Assembly: GCA_022702545.1 (NCBI GenBank)
Contig: JAHRBC010000001.1
Coordinates: 1,860,001 to 1,924,000 of the forward strand
Source: Phycomyces nitens
Lineage: Eukaryota > Mucoromycota > Mucoromycetes > Mucorales > Phycomycetaceae
Direction: 5' to 3'
Length of the DNA: 64,000 bases
In this document: positions 44,773 to 60,828 of the stretch, piece after piece
How positions within the stretch are numbered: the stretch's first letter is position 1
Layout: each line of letters starts with the position of its first letter
Program-made: the position numbers and the translations under genes
Notes under the pieces: model-generated
What the model was told of the DNA's origin: nothing
Databases searched by the model: none
What the model saw: the letters and a program-made list of their open reading frames with translations, nothing else

Positions 44773-45479
44773 TTAACCAACAGTGTTGACGATGTGAGAG
44801 TATGATAGATGACGAGAGGGCGTCAGGTCAAGAAGATCAATCTTTGTGTTCTGGAATGAGGGGTGGTGAGAAATCGGAGGAGAAAGAGGAAATGATGCTG
44901 AAGATGCCGACGAACAGACTGAAGAAGCAGAAAGGGCACGCTGTGGTCTATGTTCATAGGCAACTGGGTGGATTGGTTGTGGTTTGACTAGTTTTCCAAT
45001 CGGCTGTTTGGGTGTACTATAGGGCTTATGAATGTAAATAGACTGTGATTGACGAGAATTGATCCATTCAAGAGGAGGAGTCGTTTGGTGAGAATGCTGG
45101 GGTGGAACCCGTTGGTATCTACGGGATCTCGGAGAGATATGGGTTCGGTAGTGCTGCATCATATTGTCCTGACGAGAAAATCTAGAAAGACAGCCTGGAT
45201 GAAGACAGCCAAAGTTCTTTTCGCCAGTATGGATCCGGTTGTGTCGTGCAAGATGGCCACTAGAGCAAGATCAATAAAGTGTATTTTCGGATGAGCAAAG
45301 AGAATAGCTTACCTGGTAGTAAAGCTCTTGTGGCATCCGGGAGATGTACAGTGGTATTTTCTACGTATCGTTTGTTCTGCAGTAGGTCTGGTGGCTTTTG
45401 GTGAGTAGGTCGATTCATTCAATAGACTGAGGTGTCTTCCACTGGCATCCTTGATCGATAGAGCAGGATCAAAATTCAT
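44773..45479 (-). CDS. C2H2 zinc-finger protein, Nrg1-like
   Basis: Exons (minus) 45313-45479 and 44773-45259 give 217 aa (an upstream in-frame ATG at 45495-45497 would add six residues). Two C2H2 fingers are split by the intron: YHCTSPGCHKSFTT/SGHLARHNRIHTGEK and FGCLHPGCLSRFSRQDNMMQHYRTH. The pair with the TGEK-like linker and GHLARHNRIH, RFSRxDNxxQHYRTH is the signature of yeast Nrg1/Nrg2 and relatives, DNA-binding repressors recruiting Tup1-Ssn6 in stress and glucose responses. The tail is proline/serine-rich with no further domain. The target is inference. Confidence 0.85.
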
Positions 45480-47960
45480 GATTCTAATGATGTACAAACA
45501 AGCGAAAATAAATATATAAATATATATAAATATATAAGTATATATATTTATGTATATAATAAAAAGAAGAAATCAAACAAAGCCTTGGTTGTGATCCTAT
45601 TTATACAAAAAAATAAATAAATAAATTAAAGTATATGTATAAATTCATAGAAACTTAAATGGTCCATTTTTGGAACAAGTACAACCTTGAATAACCATCC
45701 TTGTGGTTTTTGTACATATCATTATATTTCTAAATAAAAATAGAGACACCAACTTTTTGATGAGATCAAATACAGTCCCAACGCACAGATCTAGATACAC
45801 AAAGAAGGAAAGACGTATTCGACCTTTAAATGGACTCTTTTAAGAGCCAACGAGGATACAGGGAAGAACGTGGGGTGTATTGTCTATAAAGAATACACAC
45901 CCATATGTATATATGTATATATATGTATATTTATAGAAACGTGATAATCTTGAAGACAATAAGAAATACATGTATTTATATACATTTATATGGATACGTT
46001 CACTTGTATTTCTCATACTTCTCCTTTGTAATTCACATACAATAATAATAATGGTAATAAAAACTCCCCTCCCCTCCCCTCCCCCCCTTTTCCCCTGATT
46101 GCAACCACCATTGGCACACCTATGATTGTAATCTATTGTAATTCCAATAAATTATATAATATTAATAATAATAATTATTATTATTATTTAAATTCGAGCA
46201 AAATAAACACTGAGTCTCTAAATTCTATACTCGAATTTCATGAATCACAATAAGAACATTTCTGCCTTGTGAATTTCAATGCCACTAAAGCCCACGCTAC
46301 AAATATATCTATGTATGTATACATGTACGTATGTAGGTATGTAGGTAGGTAGGTATGTATACATGTGTGTTTATACTCTGTGTCTGTGCATCCCAAAAAA
46401 AAACTAAGAAAAGATTGGTATAGTACGCCACATCTGTTAAAATGGAGTAATAAAAATTTGGTCTCTTTTTGTATTCAACTCAAAGCAACGTTGCCACTAA
46501 AAAAGAAAAAAAAAGAAAATCCGAGCAGATATTTATAAAACTCATTTATAAGACTCCTTATATGCAGGGTTAATGTTTTAGAGTACTTACACGACTATTT
46601 TCTCTCTCTCTTCAACATCAATTAGATACAGGTTTAATTTCACATTCTTGCTCCTATCATTTAAATATTCTGTCCACATATACTGGTTATATGAGGGAAA
46701 AAAATACAGGCATTATGCTCGACACGAATCATGTCATCTATATTTTAACCACCAATAAATTTAAATTTTTTTTGAAACAATGCTTAAAAGGCTGCTATTG
46801 CTGTTAGATTAGCTAGTAAACATAGACTGTATTAATAAACATGAAATGTACGTATTTATTATAAACAGAACTAGAAGCCCAGGCACTTGAAAAGAAAAAA
46901 GTAAAATAATTGGTTGAATGCTAATTATATAATAGACGTATTCAACACAGTAATAAGAGACATCAAGGAAGTATCTAATAAAAAGGAATATCTGATGCAC
47001 ATCACACGTATCAGTCTGTATCTCTATTTTGGGAATCCGTTATATTTATTACTGTTTAAATAGGGTCCCTATCCTGCATATTGTGCCTATGATTATTATT
47101 TTTGTTCAATATGTAAATCAATTATAAACAAGATATCAACCACAAATGTCTTGTGAGTCTTATTGACATTTTCAATCTCACTTGCACACAATCATTGTGT
47201 TTGTAATTACTAATAGATAAATATACATCAGCATACTTGGTATTATAAACTTACCACTATAAGCATGAAATCATCTGGTTACTAGCGATTCCCAACCTAG
47301 ATCAAAAAAGACGATCAAAAATAGAACTGTAATAACCATAATCATTTAAAAAAGCAGGAGATTCTCTTTTGGATTAGACTTGAAAAAGTGTAAGTTCCAT
47401 GTACAATCTCTCTCTACTTTACAACAACAACAACAACAACAACAACAAATAGGAAAGAAAAAAAAAACTTGTACTGATTTTTGAAAACATAATCAAGTCT
47501 TTAGCTCCCTAAATCTTGGATGTTTACTAAAACGACATAATGGCAAATGCATTAAAAAGCCTTTTTTAAATTCTCACAAAACGTACTAGTAAGCTTGGAT
47601 CAGGCATCACAGATCTTTTATATTAAGCTAATTTTCATGAATAATTGGTCCCTAGAACCATTTGCGTTTGATTTAAATCTGGTCCATGGTATCATTGGTA
47701 ATATTTGCACGGTCTGTATGGATATAGATACTAGAATAAGAAAGCTTGGGATGAACAAGCCATTCTAGATTTTTTTTTTTAAAAAAAAAAGTGGGGTTTG
47801 CATCATTTGGTACAATATCAATGAAAAATTACCAGGAACATACACTTGCGCCAGCAAAAGGGCCTAGCTTAAACCAAATTAGATATTTCAATGTTTAGAT
47901 ACCCAGGTGTACAAATGCATGTTGAAATACACATGCAAAATACCTTTTTTTTAAAAAAAA

Positions 47961-48000
47961 ATATAGGCGCTAAAATATAGGCGCTAAAATATAGGCGCTA
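47961..48000. repeat. Three tandem copies of a 14-bp GCGC-containing unit
   Basis: ATATAGGCGCTAAA occurs twice in full, followed by ATATAGGCGCTA, exactly in register. On the opposite strand it reads TTTAGCGCCTATAT. It may be a small protein-binding array or a minisatellite; no neighbouring gene within 2 kb. Confidence 0.9.
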
Positions 48001-51000
48001 CTTATAAATTGCGGCGATTAAAGATACAACTGAATTTCTCAACGTCTGCACCAAGAAATGGTTTTTGAGTTTATAATATTTAATCCCAGTGTGCATATTA
48101 TTGAATCTACGAGACTTTTAAAACGAATACTATAAAAATCATTTCACACCTTTTCTATAACTTTTCTTCTTCTTCTATTTCTAATATTCTATCATGAATT
48201 CTCCACAAAGATGTGTATTTGTACAAAATGTGCATTTGTGCAATTATTGGATTGCAAAAACACCATGTATAATATTTTCTGGATATATGTCTATTATAAT
48301 AAGTGGGGGTATACATTATAAGCAATAAAAAATGTGAATTGGATAATCGGCTTGTACCCAATGAGCCCTCATCAGCAAAAAGTATCAAACGAAAATTGTT
48401 TCCAATTGAATGATAAATACTGCATCTAATAAACATACAAAAAATTATTATATTAAATTTGGAAAATGCACCTGTCAACTATTGAATGTTATCTAAAAGT
48501 TCTTGCCTCGGCCATCAATTCTCTGTATTGGGCCATTTTCAGGTGCAGTTACCAAGGCAAGTAAGCTAAAAGCTTATAGGTCCAAGAGCATTATTTATTA
48601 AATAAATAATTCTATATTTGTCTCTATACTTGTTATTATAATTCCCTTTGAATTGGATTCCTATTGTAAATGGGGTTTTTTTATATCACTGTGATGGTGT
48701 GAAGGGTACATGCACCTAGTGTGTAACTGTCCCTGATATGTCATCTTGCCATGGTCTTTAGCAAAGTGAAACCAGATACTAGTCGTGGGGCTTGTATTAC
48801 ACTCGATTGAGTGTGTATACCACACTTGTGAGTACAAGCAATGTGTTTGTACTTGTCAATTCAATAATTCTGCTTGGAAAAACCAACTAATTTTCATAGA
48901 GAATCTTTTATTGACAAGAGCAAGTAAACGACTTGGTTATTATCCGTCATCCTTAAATACTACAATACTTGAATGACAGTTTCTATTGACAAAAAAGGGT
49001 ATAATTAATCGAGGGTGCAAGTCATGTAATGAGTTAATTACATCAAACTTATAAAAGCCATGCATCACATCTGCGTCGAATTTTTCACTTTCAATTCTGA
49101 CTAGAACGGTTCCACTGTCTATGTCAATTTGTTTTGGCTGTCAGAAACTGAAGAAGATTGAGAAAACATGGAAAGCATACAAAAAAAGAGTCTAGTTTAT
49201 TAAACGTGCTATTCACTTGCACTGTTAGGGTCTACTACAATAGGTAATTAAGTATCTGGTCGCTATATGGCCAAGAAAGATGAGTATAGCAAAGGTAGCA
49301 AAGTAAAATAAGAAGATTCGAAATTCTAGCGTTTCTTTTTGAATGCATAAATGGAGTATATATTGGTGGCATGATTGAATACTGGAATTGATTCCTCAAC
49401 CTTGGATAGTTATTCCGTAGAGAAATACAAAGTTTTTGAATGACAACTTGTATGTACACAAGGTAAAATAGCTTAATATGTAGTATAGACTTTTTTGCAA
49501 TTATAATGCGCACTCTAATTCCATTTGACTTGCTGATTATGTTGTGTACCAGCCATCTTTGCACAAGATCGGCGATTTCTGTCATACACAATCTGTTCAC
49601 CATAAAGTTCTCGATCCTAAACGTGATTCTATATCAAGAATTTTATAGAAGCTATTTATGATATCAATGATAATGATGTTTATCAAATCTATCATTAACT
49701 ATAAAAACATTTATAGATTTTATATTGATAAAATTTCAAGATTGAATAATTAAATCCATCTAGCTAAAGATCTTTGGATTATGCCATGAGGATTGATATA
49801 CCATTAATATCTTGGATAAATGTTTTTGCCAACAACGACAGCAACAACAAAAAAATGAAATTTCCAGAAGAATACTGCAAATCTCGTGCTCTGAACAATT
49901 ATTAAGGCACCTTTGTGTTCGCTAGGCCTTCTTTTTTGGACATTCACCCATCAATATAAAGACCTTCTTCAGAGTTCTCGGTAATAATAATAATAATAAT
50001 AAACCACTGAACTTTCCATTAGAATAGTGACCATAATTTTCAACACAAATCTGCGAATTATTTCTACAAAATAAAATAGTATACCTTGAATGTGTTTCAA
50101 AGAATGGACTCAAAGAAAAGATCTCTCAAACGATTTTCTCTAGGTGAAATCCATAAAAGAAGACATTTTCATCAAATACAATTGCTAAACTAGGAATTAA
50201 ATTGCATTTGGTATCGCTACAAATGATTTCACTTACTTTTAATGGTTTTATTATATAGACCTGTGCTTATCGAGGGGGGCATTTTAGTAGAGAAATATAT
50301 ACTATCTTTGTACTAAACTACCTCTAGTATGTTTTACTTGAAGAACACCAACAGAGTTACAGGAACAGTATTTAATAGTGATTAGCAGATAATGTAGATC
50401 AATGTAATTCGTCGATAAATGTACAAGCATCTGCTAGCTATCAGGAACAGGTCACTAATTATTATCCTAATATGCTTATTGCCAAGAGTTTATGAAACGT
50501 AAAAGTATTTCTATATATATTCTTGGAATTCCTTGCTCAACTTTTGGAAAAAAAAGAATAATCAACAGAGAAACCTTTTTTTTTTATTTTAATGCGTATG
50601 GCATGAAATAAGTGCTTAGCTCAAGGCATTTACTAAATTGAATAGTACAAGCTTTTTCTTGCCTTTTGGTTTTTTGGTAAAATACCCTCGGTAAACAATT
50701 ATTTATGACCCCCCAGATACTAAGGATGTTTACCATGATTTAAAGAGATGTTCTTGAATGGGATGGTACGTTGTTTTTGGAAACAGACCATCAGATATAT
50801 ATATATATCATCAGTCGAGGAATACCGGATTATTATGTAAATATTCTCATGTTCTTCAAGCCAGAGACAACAATAGGTTAAAGATATATATTGGGGTAAT
50901 TAATAGTACGCTCATAATTATTCGCGATCCATCAAAAATTGGAACCGGCTAGATAGGCAGACAAGGGAATACATTCATATCTCTCGTGGTAGTCTCTAAT

Positions 51001-51290
51001 TATATATATATAAATATAAAAGAGAGATTTTCAATGGCTAAAATTGGTTATCAAGGCAATTGATGTGAATTATTAATATTCTTACTATTACCAATAAAAT
51101 AGCTTGAATCTAGACAGCCAAGGCCACATACACACACATGTCTTCAAGGTAATAAATCTGTATAAGTAAAATATTCACAGTCTACAATGCATATGGTCTA
51201 TGCTTACCCGATTCTTAAGTACCGTACCACTCAATGCTACCGATTTGTATTATTATTATTATTATTATTATTGCAAAAAGGATTCCAACG

Positions 51291-51330
51291 AGATTCACTC
51301 TTAACTTAATTCACAATTGAGAGTGAATCT
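51291..51330. repeat. Inverted repeat, 14-bp arms
   Basis: AGATTCACTCTTAA at 51291-51304 is inverted at 51317-51330 (TTGAGAGTGAATCT) with one T/C difference (a G-U pair in RNA) and a 12-nt loop. No associated gene. Confidence 0.75.
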
Positions 51331-52110
51331 ACCCTAGTTGTTTTCAAGTGCTATTTTATGCCCAATTGATTGCATACAATGTAGATGATATTCATTTTGA
51401 TATCAAAAACATTATTAAATGCAACAACAAAAAAACCCCCTCCTTCATTCCAATAGCCACAAAGTCAATCATAAGCTAGAGTTTCTAAAACTGAAAGAAT
51501 CAGAGAATATAAAGTGCAGATAAACCCTATTGACTTTTCTTTTTTGTATATTTGTCTATTTAAACTATAATGTAATATTATTTTTTCACAGATAATCATG
51601 ATTATAGATACTAAAAAATAATATATAGTAAGGAGTAGATGAAAGAAATGAATTTAATACTTTTGTTTTGGATTGTTTGGGTTTTATGTTTTGCTGAGTA
51701 AATCTCTCTATAATAAAACCATTTCTCTCTTTTGAAAATGATGCTCACAACACTCAATTCCTTGACAGATCACCATTCTCATTCGTATTTTTCATACTCG
51801 TCTTATCCTGCTGACCCATCTCTGTTGGTCGCAGTTTTTTTTCTGTTGTTGTTTATATTGAATGACAAGAGCAAACAAATCTTCCATTTCGTTCATTCCT
51901 GTTATTATAGTTTGAAAGTTGGATTGCATGGCCTCATTATGTCTATTAACACATGTACGGATTTGCGGGTGGATTAAAGTTGTATTCTATTAACTCTCGG
52001 TTTATCATCCCTGGTGGTTGTAGAAAACTTGTACAAAAGATGAACTGGCTATTGAATTCTTTTTCTTTTATATGCCTTTTTAAAAGGTTAGCCATCGATA
52101 CCTGGAAAAT

Positions 52111-52182
52111 TTATGTATCAGAATCTTTATGGCAGGTGCAGATAACTGGACCTGGATGAGCACTACTTCTGGTACCCCTTGA

Positions 52183-52213
<31 letters not shown>

Positions 52214-52572
52214 GGAGGGTAGAGAATAGGATCGCCTAGTGTAATTGTTTTAATTTCATAAAAATACTTGAACTGTATTTGTGGGGGAATGACACCAGAA
52301 CAAGTGTGTCTGATAACCGCCCCTGCTTTGTGAAAATCCTTCCTGAGTATCTGGAACTTTTCTTCCATGTAATCTAGATCTCGATATTCTTGCAAAAAAA
52401 AATGCTGAACAGCAGGGGTTTCTGTAAAGTTGACAGCCTCGGGATAATTACAGAAATCCTTGTGGAGTGAATCCCACAGCCAGTCTTTCCAAAGTTGTTC
52501 AGGGTGAGATTCTTTGCGTAAAAAATCCAAATGTTTACTGCTCATTCTCATGAGATTCTGTGATATTGTCAT
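52111..52572 (-). CDS. Hypothetical protein or gene remnant, up to 153 aa
   Basis: An ATG frame of 153 aa. The first about 115 residues have protein-like composition (SHPEQLWKDWLWDSLHKDF, QHFFLQEYRDLDYMEEKFQILRKDF). The end reads through an (ATT)n microsatellite at about 52185-52213 as a run of isoleucines, which suggests the true end, or an intron, lies before it. No known family recognised. Possibly the first exon of a decayed gene. Confidence 0.35.
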
Positions 52573-53089
52573 TCAGAGTTTTATATTGGTATATAAAGAC
52601 AAATGGCTATAAAAAATCTAAAAAAAAAAAAGTTATGGAATTTATCTACAAAAGATTGCATTTGATTCAGATTTGTCTTTGAAACATGTCAAGGTCATAT
52701 ACTATTTTAGGAAATAATTCGCAGATTTGTTTTTTTAAAAAGACAGTTCCCATAATAAGAAATAAATTTGCCATATTAATATACTAGACGGAGTATATTG
52801 TTCCAGAGAGTTCTAAAAAAGGCTTATTACCCGAAGACTTGAACAAGTGAATAAGCTTGAAAAGAAAATTGGGTTCTGGACTATAACCAATGATATACAT
52901 GCGATTTGAATAACTGCTAAATTTAGCGCTTATTTCCACAAGTCAGGTTCCTTGACTGACTCGATTAATTTAAAGTTCTTTACCCGTCACGCAAATGGTC
53001 CTTTCCCCGCAAGTGGTAGGGTGAGCGAATTACAGTACATGTGAGTGATAAAGACAGCCTACAAAAAAAATAACTTATTTGACTGTGCA
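52573..53089. other. Divergent intergenic region
   Basis: AT-rich upstream region of the dehydratase-like gene; a GC-richer block at about 52970-53040 just before its start may be the core promoter. No coding sequence seen. Confidence 0.5.
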
Positions 53090-54873
<1,784 letters not shown>

Positions 54874-55204
54874 CAGATACTATCATAATCAAGCCGTGAT
54901 ACCAAGACCATTTATACTTGTTGGTGCAACTAAGAAAGCCTCTCTCTTTTTTTTGGTTTTTTTTTATTCATTCAAGTAGTTCAATTTAGGGAATCTTTGC
55001 CTCTAAAATAACCCAAATTTCTGCTCTCTAAAAAAGAAACATTAAAATCCAGTAACGACAACCGTATATTTATTTCAACCAAAATATTGTTCATAAATAG
55101 CCTACACCTCTTTCCCTCTTTCTCTCTTTCTTTCTAATCGAACCAAACACTTGCTTGTTCCAAGTCCACTCTAAAGGCACACCCTGCCATTTACAGACCA
55201 TTCA
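54874..55204. other. Intergenic spacer
   Basis: Pyrimidine-rich upstream region of the arrestin-like gene; no coding sequence seen. Confidence 0.6.
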
Positions 55205-56554
55205 ATGACAACCATCTCACGTCTCTCTCACCAACCAACAGTTGGTCCAGAACCCATTTCATTACCACGATATGTCTCGAGAGGATCCCGCGAATTTACC
55301 CGTCCTCCTACCTCTTTTACAATCCAATTATCTCCTCACCACTATCGAAATCAACAAGGCGTCTGTTATCCAGGCGCAGTTCTCGAAGGCGTCGTGAATG
55401 TCACACTTGAAGAACCATTGGCCGCCCAACATCTGAAGCTTGTCTTCAAGGCAGCAGGTTGAGTAAAATGCTAAATAATGACATTAATAACAATTTAGAA
55501 TTCCAATTAGTTGATAATATTGCAACACATGCTTTTGAATTCTATATATTTTTTTTAAAAATTGATGTAATGTGCTGTATACTGATCAACTTGTTTAGAA
55601 AAACTCAATTACGATACTCTTGGGTGGGACTCCACTAAACCCGAGGGCCGATTATTTGGTGTACGAACTTTACTTTGGGGAACATCCCCAGACGTCACGG
55701 GCCCAATGTCCTCCCTGTGGACAGTTATGGAAGCAGGTCAACACTCTTTCCCGTTCGTGTGCGAACTCCCTCTTGTCAATTACCCGCCCTCTTTCAGTCA
55801 CCATTTAGTCGCCTGTACATTTAGCCTCGTTGGGTCGATTGAGCGCCCGGGCGAGAGACCGTTCCAAACTGCCCCTCTTAACCTTCAATACCATCCAATA
55901 CTCGAGACCTGTCCACTGAAAATACCCAAACCATATATCCAGTATGTCAAACTGTCTCATTCTCTGACGGCTTGTGTGTCCCTTGTGCACACATCCTTTA
56001 ATATACTTGAAACGGAAAAGATTCCAATCGAGATAAGCTTTTGTGGCGAAACCGATCCTACCAAATTTACCCCCACTATCACTCATGTGGAGCTATCTCT
56101 CAAGCGGTTTATGAAGGTATCGCGCGGGCCGTTCTACCGCAACGAGGCTGTGTTGATCAGTAGGGTTGACCGTCGATTGACAGAGGGCGGTGGTAGTCTT
56201 CAATTCAACGTACCCCTCATCTCCGAAAATACCAATCTCAAGACAACCGCAACCCTCAATTACTCTCATCATCTCAGTCTATCATACCAGATCAGCGTCT
56301 CCATCAAGGTTCGCCACAGGCCTTTTATGTCGACCAAACGACTGCTGTGTGTCGTACCAATCACGCTGGGAACACTTCCTCCAGGCGGTCGTATTCCCTC
56401 GGATATGATGGTTTTTACAGAATCCAGAGTCGTTCATGATACTACCCTCTTGACTAAACCAAAGTTTATGCGCCCCATAGAATATTCTCCCGAACACCAG
56501 CTGCCGGCGTATGATTCTCAGAGGCCTCCAAGTTACCATAGAAACAATGAATAA
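55205..56554 (+). CDS. Arrestin-related trafficking adaptor
   Basis: Exons 55205-55457 and 55599-56554 give 402 aa. Arrestin N and C domains: PGAVLEGVVNVTLEEPL and KLVFKA in the N lobe, WTVMEAGQHSFPFVCELP, HHLVACTFSLVGSIERPG, then the C lobe with KIPIEISFCGETDPTKF, LISRVDRRLTEGGGSLQFNVPL and YQISVSIKVRHRP. The tail contains LPAYDSQRPPSYH, with a PPxY motif (PPSY) that recruits WW domains of Rsp5/Nedd4 ubiquitin ligases. ARTs of this type direct ubiquitination and endocytosis of plasma-membrane transporters. Cargo unknown. Confidence 0.9.
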
Positions 56555-59500
56555 CGATTATTATGAATTAACACAGTAGGATTATCTCGTGTGATTCTTA
56601 CACAAGATGAAGAAATAGTCATGGTCCATGTAAATACACCATGTAAATAGACATTGACTATCGATTCTTGGTGTGCACATCATACATATTTATTAAATAT
56701 ATATATATTAATAAAATAGAAACCATTCATTGAGACCATGGAAGTCCTAGTGGGAATCCAAAAAAAATGAAAGGATAGATGAAGATGTAAATTTCTATTG
56801 GTCTTTGAATTAGATGCAATTTGTGAGGTCATTGTGTGGTTGGATCTCGGCCCTTGGTTGGCTGGGTTGTGCATGTATTCACAATTGCAACAGATTACAA
56901 AACCTTGTATCCATTGAGATCACTTTTTCTTCTTACGCGCACAAATAAGTATCCCTGTGTGTTGTGTGTGTGTGTGCGAATTGAGCAACAATCCCACGTA
57001 TCTATCGATCCAACAAAACAATTGTCTTTTTTGTTCAGGCTCTAGTTTTAGTTGTAAAGATGACATGTAGGAGTTTGTATTTCTACTTATAAAAAAGGGC
57101 AATAGAAGGAAGATCTTTGCCATCTCGTTAACCAGATACGCGGTATCTCAAAAGCACACTGGTAAAAAGGTAGCCAAAAGGCTCTGAATTTTGGGATGGT
57201 ACAGGAATAAAGATTTGCACTACCACAAGACCTCTTGCGCTCTGTTGCACATTTATTAAAATCAATTTTAATAAGACTTTATCCAGAAATGTCAATGGCA
57301 TAAATATTCGACATGAAAGGTACATGGTTTGATCTAGTCTAGTCTTTTTAGAATATGTATTTATATATTCAACAGCTTTTAATGTTCACTGGCCACAAAG
57401 AAAGTGAATAAACTGTTTGAGCCTCTTTATTCTTTGAACCAGACCAATGTCTACCAGCAATACACGAGCTGGTTCCATTATAATCTAGGGTTTGTTTTGT
57501 TTTGTTTTGTTTTTTTTAAAAAAAGAGGGCAAAAATATACATACATTCATATATTTTGTAAATAATCAGCTTATTAGCCTTTTGTACCTTGAAAATCTAA
57601 TGGTAATAATAAATTAAAGACCTTTTTTTTTACAAGCCTCCTCATCATGTTTCATAAGGGCTGAAGTTCGGGTAGAATGAGTGATCAGAGATAAAATCTG
57701 GCTTGGAAAAGATGTAACATTGTGGCCATACTCGGTACCTCCACAATTTCACTTGATGTGCAACCTATGATGGCATGTATACCAGAGCTGGGATTCCATG
57801 ACCAAATACCCCGAGGTAACCATGGCAATATGGGCTGAAGAAATCCAGAGAATCTGGTGCCATACACTTTATTTGAACAGGGCAAAAAGAAATCCTGATC
57901 ATACAAACAATAAAGATCCTTGGTTTCCAATCTAAATATTGAAAATCAGACTACACTCAAGAAGTTTTGTGTGATAGATTTATGCAGAAAATATTTTACT
58001 GAGACTACAAAACAAAGACTAGGGTCAGATTATGAAAGTCATTGGTAACCCACCATATTAAGGAGCCAATGCAATGTTCCAGAGGACACAAAAGTTTTAG
58101 CATGTTAAATTTATCCAGAGCCCATGATACATATAATTTACTAAAGATTGATTTATCCGAGTTCATTCTGGTTACACTGACAAAGGCAACTTAATGCATA
58201 ACCATAGAAACGTAGCACTTGTAAAGTATCATACTTTATAGAGATCCTAGGATAACTGATCTATTACTAAAACGTCAATTGTATCTAGCCAATTGACCCA
58301 AAGAAAAATCACTTTGTCACCTTGAAAGAATATATACTGAAAAAAAACTCCAGTATGGCCCAAGTATACAATCCTTGTAGAAGCTGAAGCCTGTACAACA
58401 ATATCGGTAAAGCACGAAACTTAATGTGTCGGCAATAAAGAGAAACATTAAACTCGTGTCAAACAACGAAAGAAAGGATTATGTTTGTAATCATTACTGT
58501 TGATTTACTTTATGCATGAATATTTTACCCTTAATTTGAGTCTGACAAAAGGGTTAAAATCACAAAACTATACTTCTTGTGAGAAAGGCATTTGGTGCAT
58601 GTTTATCAGATCTTACGGTGCTACTTTTGAGTAACAGGTGGAATACGGATAAAATCTCAAGCTTTACAAAGAATAATAGTGCTTATAAGTGTTTTTTTCT
58701 GGTCAAGCACACGCATATCACATTGGGAGGTCATTTACGAGGGCAAAGTTTTGTGCCAATATCAGAAACTACTATTGTAAAATAGTATTCTGACCTAGTG
58801 AGTGGATATTATAGATAAATCACCCGTTTTAAAAAAATGTAAATCATGAAAGAGTATTTATTACAGAAATGCAAACTATTTATCCATAGTGGCTATATAC
58901 GCCCAACGAGTTATAACTAATAAACATGTTTTTTGGGAAATTAGATTGTCTTTGAATCTAAAGGGACATTTCGGATGGAAATAATCATCTGTTTTCTTTT
59001 GATCTAGCAGGAGATGTACTTTTTGCGTATATTTTCCATGGTAAATTCAACCATAATATCATCTCTATTTTTTTTGTGAGAACGATAGTAAATCGACTGC
59101 CTATAGACCCAATCTGATAGCAACAAATGGATATTCGTGTAGAATTGGATAATATAAAGGCTAAAGGTCTAGCAACTAGCCTTTTTGCCATCACATGTCA
59201 GTAATACTTGTTTTGAGGAAACTAATATGAAATGATTCTTCTTGGGATCAAAGTTACAATTAATACTTCCCTGATTTCTTGTATATATTTATTTGCTCTT
59301 TCAAGGTTCCAATATTTTTTTAGCATCAAGATGAGTAGCCAAGAAATGTATACACACCGAATCTTTATCATTTCAACATGGTGTAGATGATTCCAGGAAC
59401 TAATAAAAGCAGACAAGGCAAAATACAGAAACAAGAGGTCCAAGGATAAGCTATTTAATAAAGAGATTGTTGGCTTGACTTTTGTATGATTAAGCTTTAT

Positions 59501-60828
59501 TGGTATTTATATGTCTTTTAGCTATTATTCATTCCAAGAGTGTGGCGAAAAGGCTGTCAGAAACCAATTCATACAGATGGAGCCAAGAATGTCTAGGTTC
59601 CAATAGCATTTTCTAAGCATACTTTGGGATGTTAAATCATACAAACTAGACTATGACCAAACCCGTGTTTTGGGATTTTTTTTAAATCATTTATTCCAAG
59701 GTATCTTTTGTAATGTTCAAGGCTGTTGTATTCTCTTTGAAAACTATTTATGTCAAGAACTACCAAGAAATTTATATAGGTAATACGTACCGAATTGACA
59801 AGTACTTGGACAATATTTAATAAAGTTACCAATCCTTACAATAGATAACTATTAGAGAATGATCTTACAAGTACTGTATATCAAATCTCCAACCACTTAA
59901 CACACACCCTATTATTATATCAAGAATATTCACTTGAAACTTTTGCTGTTCTTGGGAGGCGTTTGATGTAGTCTTTTTTTCTGAATTGACATTTTTTTAT
60001 TGAACATAATTTAGAAGAAGATGGGTCTGCCTGTTACTTGAAAAAAAAAACTCTGAGATTGACTTGTGTTGTTTGATTACTGATTATTACATGCAGTTAA
60101 TATCCATGCTTGTACATTCGATCATTTAACCAGACACAGGCGCATACATGTAGACAAAGATAAATAGAGAGGTTTGGGGTTTTTATTTTCACATTATTTT
60201 CACATTATTTTCACATTTCCATTTCTGGAAAAAAGCTTTTAAAGTCTATCTATCAAACTTCAAATATATAATACCTTTTTTTATTCTATTTAAAACACTT
60301 TAATGCTCTTATCAAACTATATATATATATATATAAACAATAAGCTTGTAATTATTCTATAGCAAAAAAGTATTCGTATCTTCTGAGATATTATTGGATG
60401 ATCCGGCTAAATCACCATAGTGAAAATAACAGAATTACTTTTGCATTTTGTACAAATAACGCCAGTCATTTTCCCGGTTGTGTATCACCAAAACACTACA
60501 AAATCGAAAAATAACCTTTTATGGAAAACGCAAAAGTGAAAATAAAAAACCCCCAAACCTCTCTATTACACAGAATATTCTCATTCAAGCCAATCATATT
60601 GCTGGAAAAATTCGATTACTATATTTTGGCTTTTAAAAAAATAATATCTGCAGTGGGGTTATGCAAAAAGATCGAAATCAAATCAAAATGTATTTATAGA
60701 TGTCTAACCAATTTAATTTATACATAGCTTGAATAATTGGGATTTGGATTTACAGATGTCCAAGTCACAGGGTTTAGTGAGATGCGTTTCTTTTACGTAT
60801 TAAAAAAAAAAGGAGCTTGGAGATCATT
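56555..60828. other. 4.3-kb gene-poor region
   Basis: No supported gene. A minus-strand frame at 57685-57930 (81 codons, with WLPRGIWSWNPSSGIHA) has a slightly more protein-like composition than its surroundings, but no partner exon or family is seen. GTTTT repeats near 57493-57515, TA repeat near 60321-60335, and a three-fold TTTTCACATTA-type repeat at 60187-60217. Confidence 0.5.

Larger units (their letters stand above)
45480..52110. other. 6.6-kb gene-poor AT-rich region
   Basis: No supported gene or RNA gene. Features visible: TATG/GTAG-type tetranucleotide repeats at about 46310-46365, a CAA run at 47425-47450, a 14-bp unit repeated three times at 47961-48000, and a hairpin at 51291-51330. 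All open frames are under 125 codons and AT-driven. The region may hold decayed elements, but none is recognisable by eye. Confidence 0.5.

Noticed and set aside
43744..44780. Minus-strand frames of 104, 113 and 141 codons
   Set aside because: Their sequence is dominated by Ile/Leu/Lys/Glu runs from CTT, ATT and GTT microsatellites.
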